Positions 5,551-7,615 of a stretch of 7,615 bases of DNA are shown here, one piece after another. Origin of the DNA: an uncultured Flavobacterium sp. (GTDB lineage: Bacteria > Bacteroidota > Bacteroidia > Flavobacteriales > Flavobacteriaceae). The stretch covers positions 1 through 7,615 of the forward strand of contig CAMPIZ010000069.1 of NCBI GenBank assembly GCA_946886675.1, read 5' to 3'. Numbering within the stretch: position 1 is the first letter of the stretch; each line of letters starts with the position of its first letter. The position numbers and the translations under genes were made by a program. Under the pieces are notes generated by a model. That model searched no databases, was not told where the DNA came from, and saw nothing but the letters and a program-made list of their open reading frames with translations.

Positions 5551-7615
5551 ATGAAGTCTTTGTTTTCTGCGCTTTTACTGGCTGTTTCGGTAACGGCATT
5601 TTCACAGGTTGAAGAAACAGCAACCGATACCGTAAAAGAAATGAAAACCGAACTTGACGAAGTGGTACTGGAAAAAAAGAAAAAAGCTGTAGAGCGTCAG
5701 GCTGACAGGGTTATTTTTGATTTTTCCGAACAGTCGCATTTAAATTCAGGTTCTTTGATGGAGGGCTTAAAAAAACTTCCGGGGCTTATTGTTTCTGAAG
5801 TGGCTGGTATGCTTTATCAGGGCAAACAGCTGGAAGTATATCTGGACGGCAGGCCGCTTAACATTTACTCTAACGAGTTGAATGCTTACCTGGAAGGAAT
5901 GCCTGCAAACGCTATAGAAAAAGTGGAGATAATTACCCAGCCGGGGGCCGAATTTCCCGCTACATCAGGTGGGGCTATCATTAATATAGTAACTGCAAAA
6001 AATGCGCAAAAATACCTGAGCGCTACCTACTCTAACGGGTACAGCTATACCAACTATGATAAAGCAAGGCACAGGTTTAACAACAGCCTGATGCTAAGTG
6101 CGGCAAACAGGCTTTTCAGCTGGCAGGTTCAGGGAGGGCAAAGTTATAATGAGAGCTATAACGAAAGTCAGTTTTACAACAGTGATATCGTACTTTCCGA
6201 TAATTACTCCGACAGGTTTAACCGCTACTATTATTTAAAAACCGGACTAAAATTTGATTTTGAAAAAGACCGGCTGCTTATTAATTATGATATAAGCAAA
6301 AGTAATAATACCTCCTATGTTGAGGCCAGCGGCGAAGGCTTTACCTCAGATGACAGGAGCAAAACAAAAGGCCACTATCAGGATGTAATGGTTACCTACC
6401 AGAAGCGTTTTGAAAACCCTTTCCAAAAACTCGACTTCCGTTTTAATTACAACAATAACAATAACAACTTTAACCTGGATTCAAGGATTAACCAAAACCC
6501 TGTGTTGGACAACAACAGCGACCAGGATTTTTACCAGTTTAAATCCGACTATTCGCAGCAAATAAATTTTTTAGATAAAAGTAAGATAAGCGCAGGGGTA
6601 CTGGCAGACCGCCTTGACTTTGAAACCGTAAGCTTTGATACAAAAAACCTGGATTACTCCCGTACATCACTGGCTGCTTATGCCGAAGCAAATACAACCT
6701 ACAAAGACTTTGAGTTTATAGTGGGCGGAAGGCTGGAGTCCTACAATATAGAAGGCACAACCGATACCGGAGATCTATTGCCGTTTCACAAAACCCGATT
6801 TTTTCCTAATGCTACCATACAGTATAATATAATGCCGCAGGTATATGTAAATGCAAACTATAATAAAAAGATACGGCTGCCCAATACCTCGTCTCTAAAC
6901 CCTAATAACACCAATTACCAAAACCCTAATGTAAGCTTTTTTGGCAATCCTAACCTTGAGCCTACCATTTACAATAATTTTGAAATACAGCTTAACGCGT
7001 TTGAATACTTTTTTATAAACTATTCTGTTACCGATGCCAACAACCAGATTATAAGCAGGGTTATTACTACTCAGGATGGCGCTGCAAGCATATCGGAAAA
7101 TCTGGATGAGATTACTATCCGTAATTTTAATGTGGGCATACCTATCCCGTATATGCTTTTTACAAAAGGGCTTAAAAAGACACTTGAGTTTGATTTTAAC
7201 CCTGACGAAATTAATTTCCTGTACATTTATGTTGGAAACCAAAAGCATATAATACCGGGCTTAGATACAAAAAGCGTTTGGAATTTAAACCTGATGTCGC
7301 AGATTGTGCTTCCGGCAAAAGTAAAATTTACGGCAAACTTTAATACCTCCGGCTCGCAGGGTAATTATTATTACTATACTATACAGAAACCGCTTAATCA
7401 ACAGGTTAGCTTAACCTTCTCAAGAAAATTCCTGTCAGATAATCTTTCTGTCTCACTATATGCAAATGATATTTTTAATACCAACAGGCAGCAGCTAGGT
7501 ATTGCGGAGACTGACCTACTTTATAACAGTAGGTACGACAGCAGAAGGATAGGGTTTTCTTTAAATTATAAAATACCAACCAAAAACAAAGCTGCAAAAG
7601 AAGAAGGCAATATAT
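5551..7615 (+). CDS. Outer-membrane beta-barrel receptor of the TonB-dependent type, 3' end cut by the window
   Basis: The frame from ATG 5551 stays open to the window edge (688 codons). A signal peptide (about 1-19, ending AVSVTAFSQ) is followed by a short linker with a TonB-box-like LDEVVLEKK (about 35-43). A plug domain spans about 50-148: SLMEGLKKLPGL, LEVYLDGRPL, IEKVEIITQPGAEF and SGGAIINIVT. A long beta-barrel follows, rich in Tyr, Asn and aromatic residues in alternating strands, and it includes a run of six Asn (301-306). The NPNLEPTIYNNFEI block (956-base offset, about 467-480) is typical of the Bacteroidota outer-membrane barrel group. The last visible strand (YDSRRIGFSLNYKI, about 662-675) and the charged tail after it suggest only a few residues are missing. 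No carboxypeptidase-regulatory-like domain precedes the plug, although many relatives have one, and there is no STN signalling domain. The transported substrate cannot be deduced. No cysteine is present in the visible part. Confidence 0.9.
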   Translation, partial: MKSLFSALLLAVSVTAFSQVEETATDTVKEMKTELDEVVLEKKKKAVERQADRVIFDFSEQSHLNSGSLMEGLKKLPGLIVSEVAGMLYQGKQLEVYLDGRPLNIYSNELNAYLEGMPANAIEKVEIITQPGAEFPATSGGAIINIVTAKNAQKYLSATYSNGYSYTNYDKARHRFNNSLMLSAANRLFSWQVQGGQSYNESYNESQFYNSDIVLSDNYSDRFNRYYYLKTGLKFDFEKDRLLINYDISKSNNTSYVEASGEGFTSDDRSKTKGHYQDVMVTYQKRFENPFQKLDFRFNYNNNNNNFNLDSRINQNPVLDNNSDQDFYQFKSDYSQQINFLDKSKISAGVLADRLDFETVSFDTKNLDYSRTSLAAYAEANTTYKDFEFIVGGRLESYNIEGTTDTGDLLPFHKTRFFPNATIQYNIMPQVYVNANYNKKIRLPNTSSLNPNNTNYQNPNVSFFGNPNLEPTIYNNFEIQLNAFEYFFINYSVTDANNQIISRVITTQDGAASISENLDEITIRNFNVGIPIPYMLFTKGLKKTLEFDFNPDEINFLYIYVGNQKHIIPGLDTKSVWNLNLMSQIVLPAKVKFTANFNTSGSQGNYYYYTIQKPLNQQVSLTFSRKFLSDNLSVSLYANDIFNTNRQQLGIAETDLLYNSRYDSRRIGFSLNYKIPTKNKAAKEEGNI

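Noticed and set aside
6451..6470. AAT/AAC codon run as a possible unstable microsatellite
   Set aside because: It encodes six Asn with mixed codons (AAC and AAT) within a normal barrel loop. The repeat is too short and irregular to suggest phase variation.
6895..7248. Open frame of 117 codons on the minus strand
   Set aside because: It is antisense to the receptor barrel, which reads without interruption across the whole region.
3440..7615. Classical FecI-FecR-FecA iron-signalling cassette
   Set aside because: The membrane protein has four helices and no FecR periplasmic domain, and the receptor has no STN domain. A TraB/GumN gene and a terminator-like palindrome also intervene.

Overview
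The window looks like chromosomal DNA from a member of the Bacteroidota, most likely the family Flavobacteriaceae. The reasons are moderately A+T-rich coding sequence, signal peptides ending in ...AQ or ...SQ, almost no Shine-Dalgarno sequences, candidate promoters close to the Bacteroidota -33/-7 consensus (TTTG ... TAnnTTTG), and families typical of the phylum (DUF3810, a TraB/GumN protein, an outer-membrane beta-barrel receptor of the TonB-dependent type). This assignment is inferred from the sequence alone. No RNA gene, insertion sequence, CRISPR array or phage signature was seen, and no gap between genes exceeds about 100 bases.

Left part (1-2263): a 5'-truncated exported thioredoxin-like protein (+ strand) converges on a minus-strand pair. 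The pair is transcribed from about 2263 down to 509: first a small thioredoxin-like [2Fe-2S] ferredoxin, then the aminoacyl-histidine dipeptidase PepD. An inverted repeat with A and T tracts at 457-486 sits between the converging genes and could terminate both. The 74-bp divergent gap at 2264-2337 separates the ferredoxin from a + strand gene. It holds candidate promoters and a widely spaced inverted repeat that touches both start codons.

Right part (2338-7615), all + strand: a membrane protein with an extracytoplasmic HExxH domain (DUF3810); an ECF-type sigma factor; a four-helix membrane protein of unknown family with a short cytoplasmic N-terminus, in the position usual for an anti-sigma factor; and an exported TraB/GumN protein with two GxxH motifs. 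The last three are spaced 15 and 7 bp apart and must form one operon. It ends in a perfect 20-bp palindrome that contains the stop codon of the TraB/GumN gene. After a 97-bp gap comes a large outer-membrane beta-barrel receptor that runs off the right edge, probably only a few codons short of its stop.

The most interesting possibility is that the sigma factor, the membrane protein and the TraB/GumN protein form an envelope-signalling unit, flanked by a second putative metalloprotease (DUF3810) and an outer-membrane receptor. The layout and motifs are visible in the sequence; the functional link is inference. The set does not match the classical FecI/FecR/FecA pattern: the membrane protein is not FecR-like, and the receptor has no N-terminal signalling (STN) domain.
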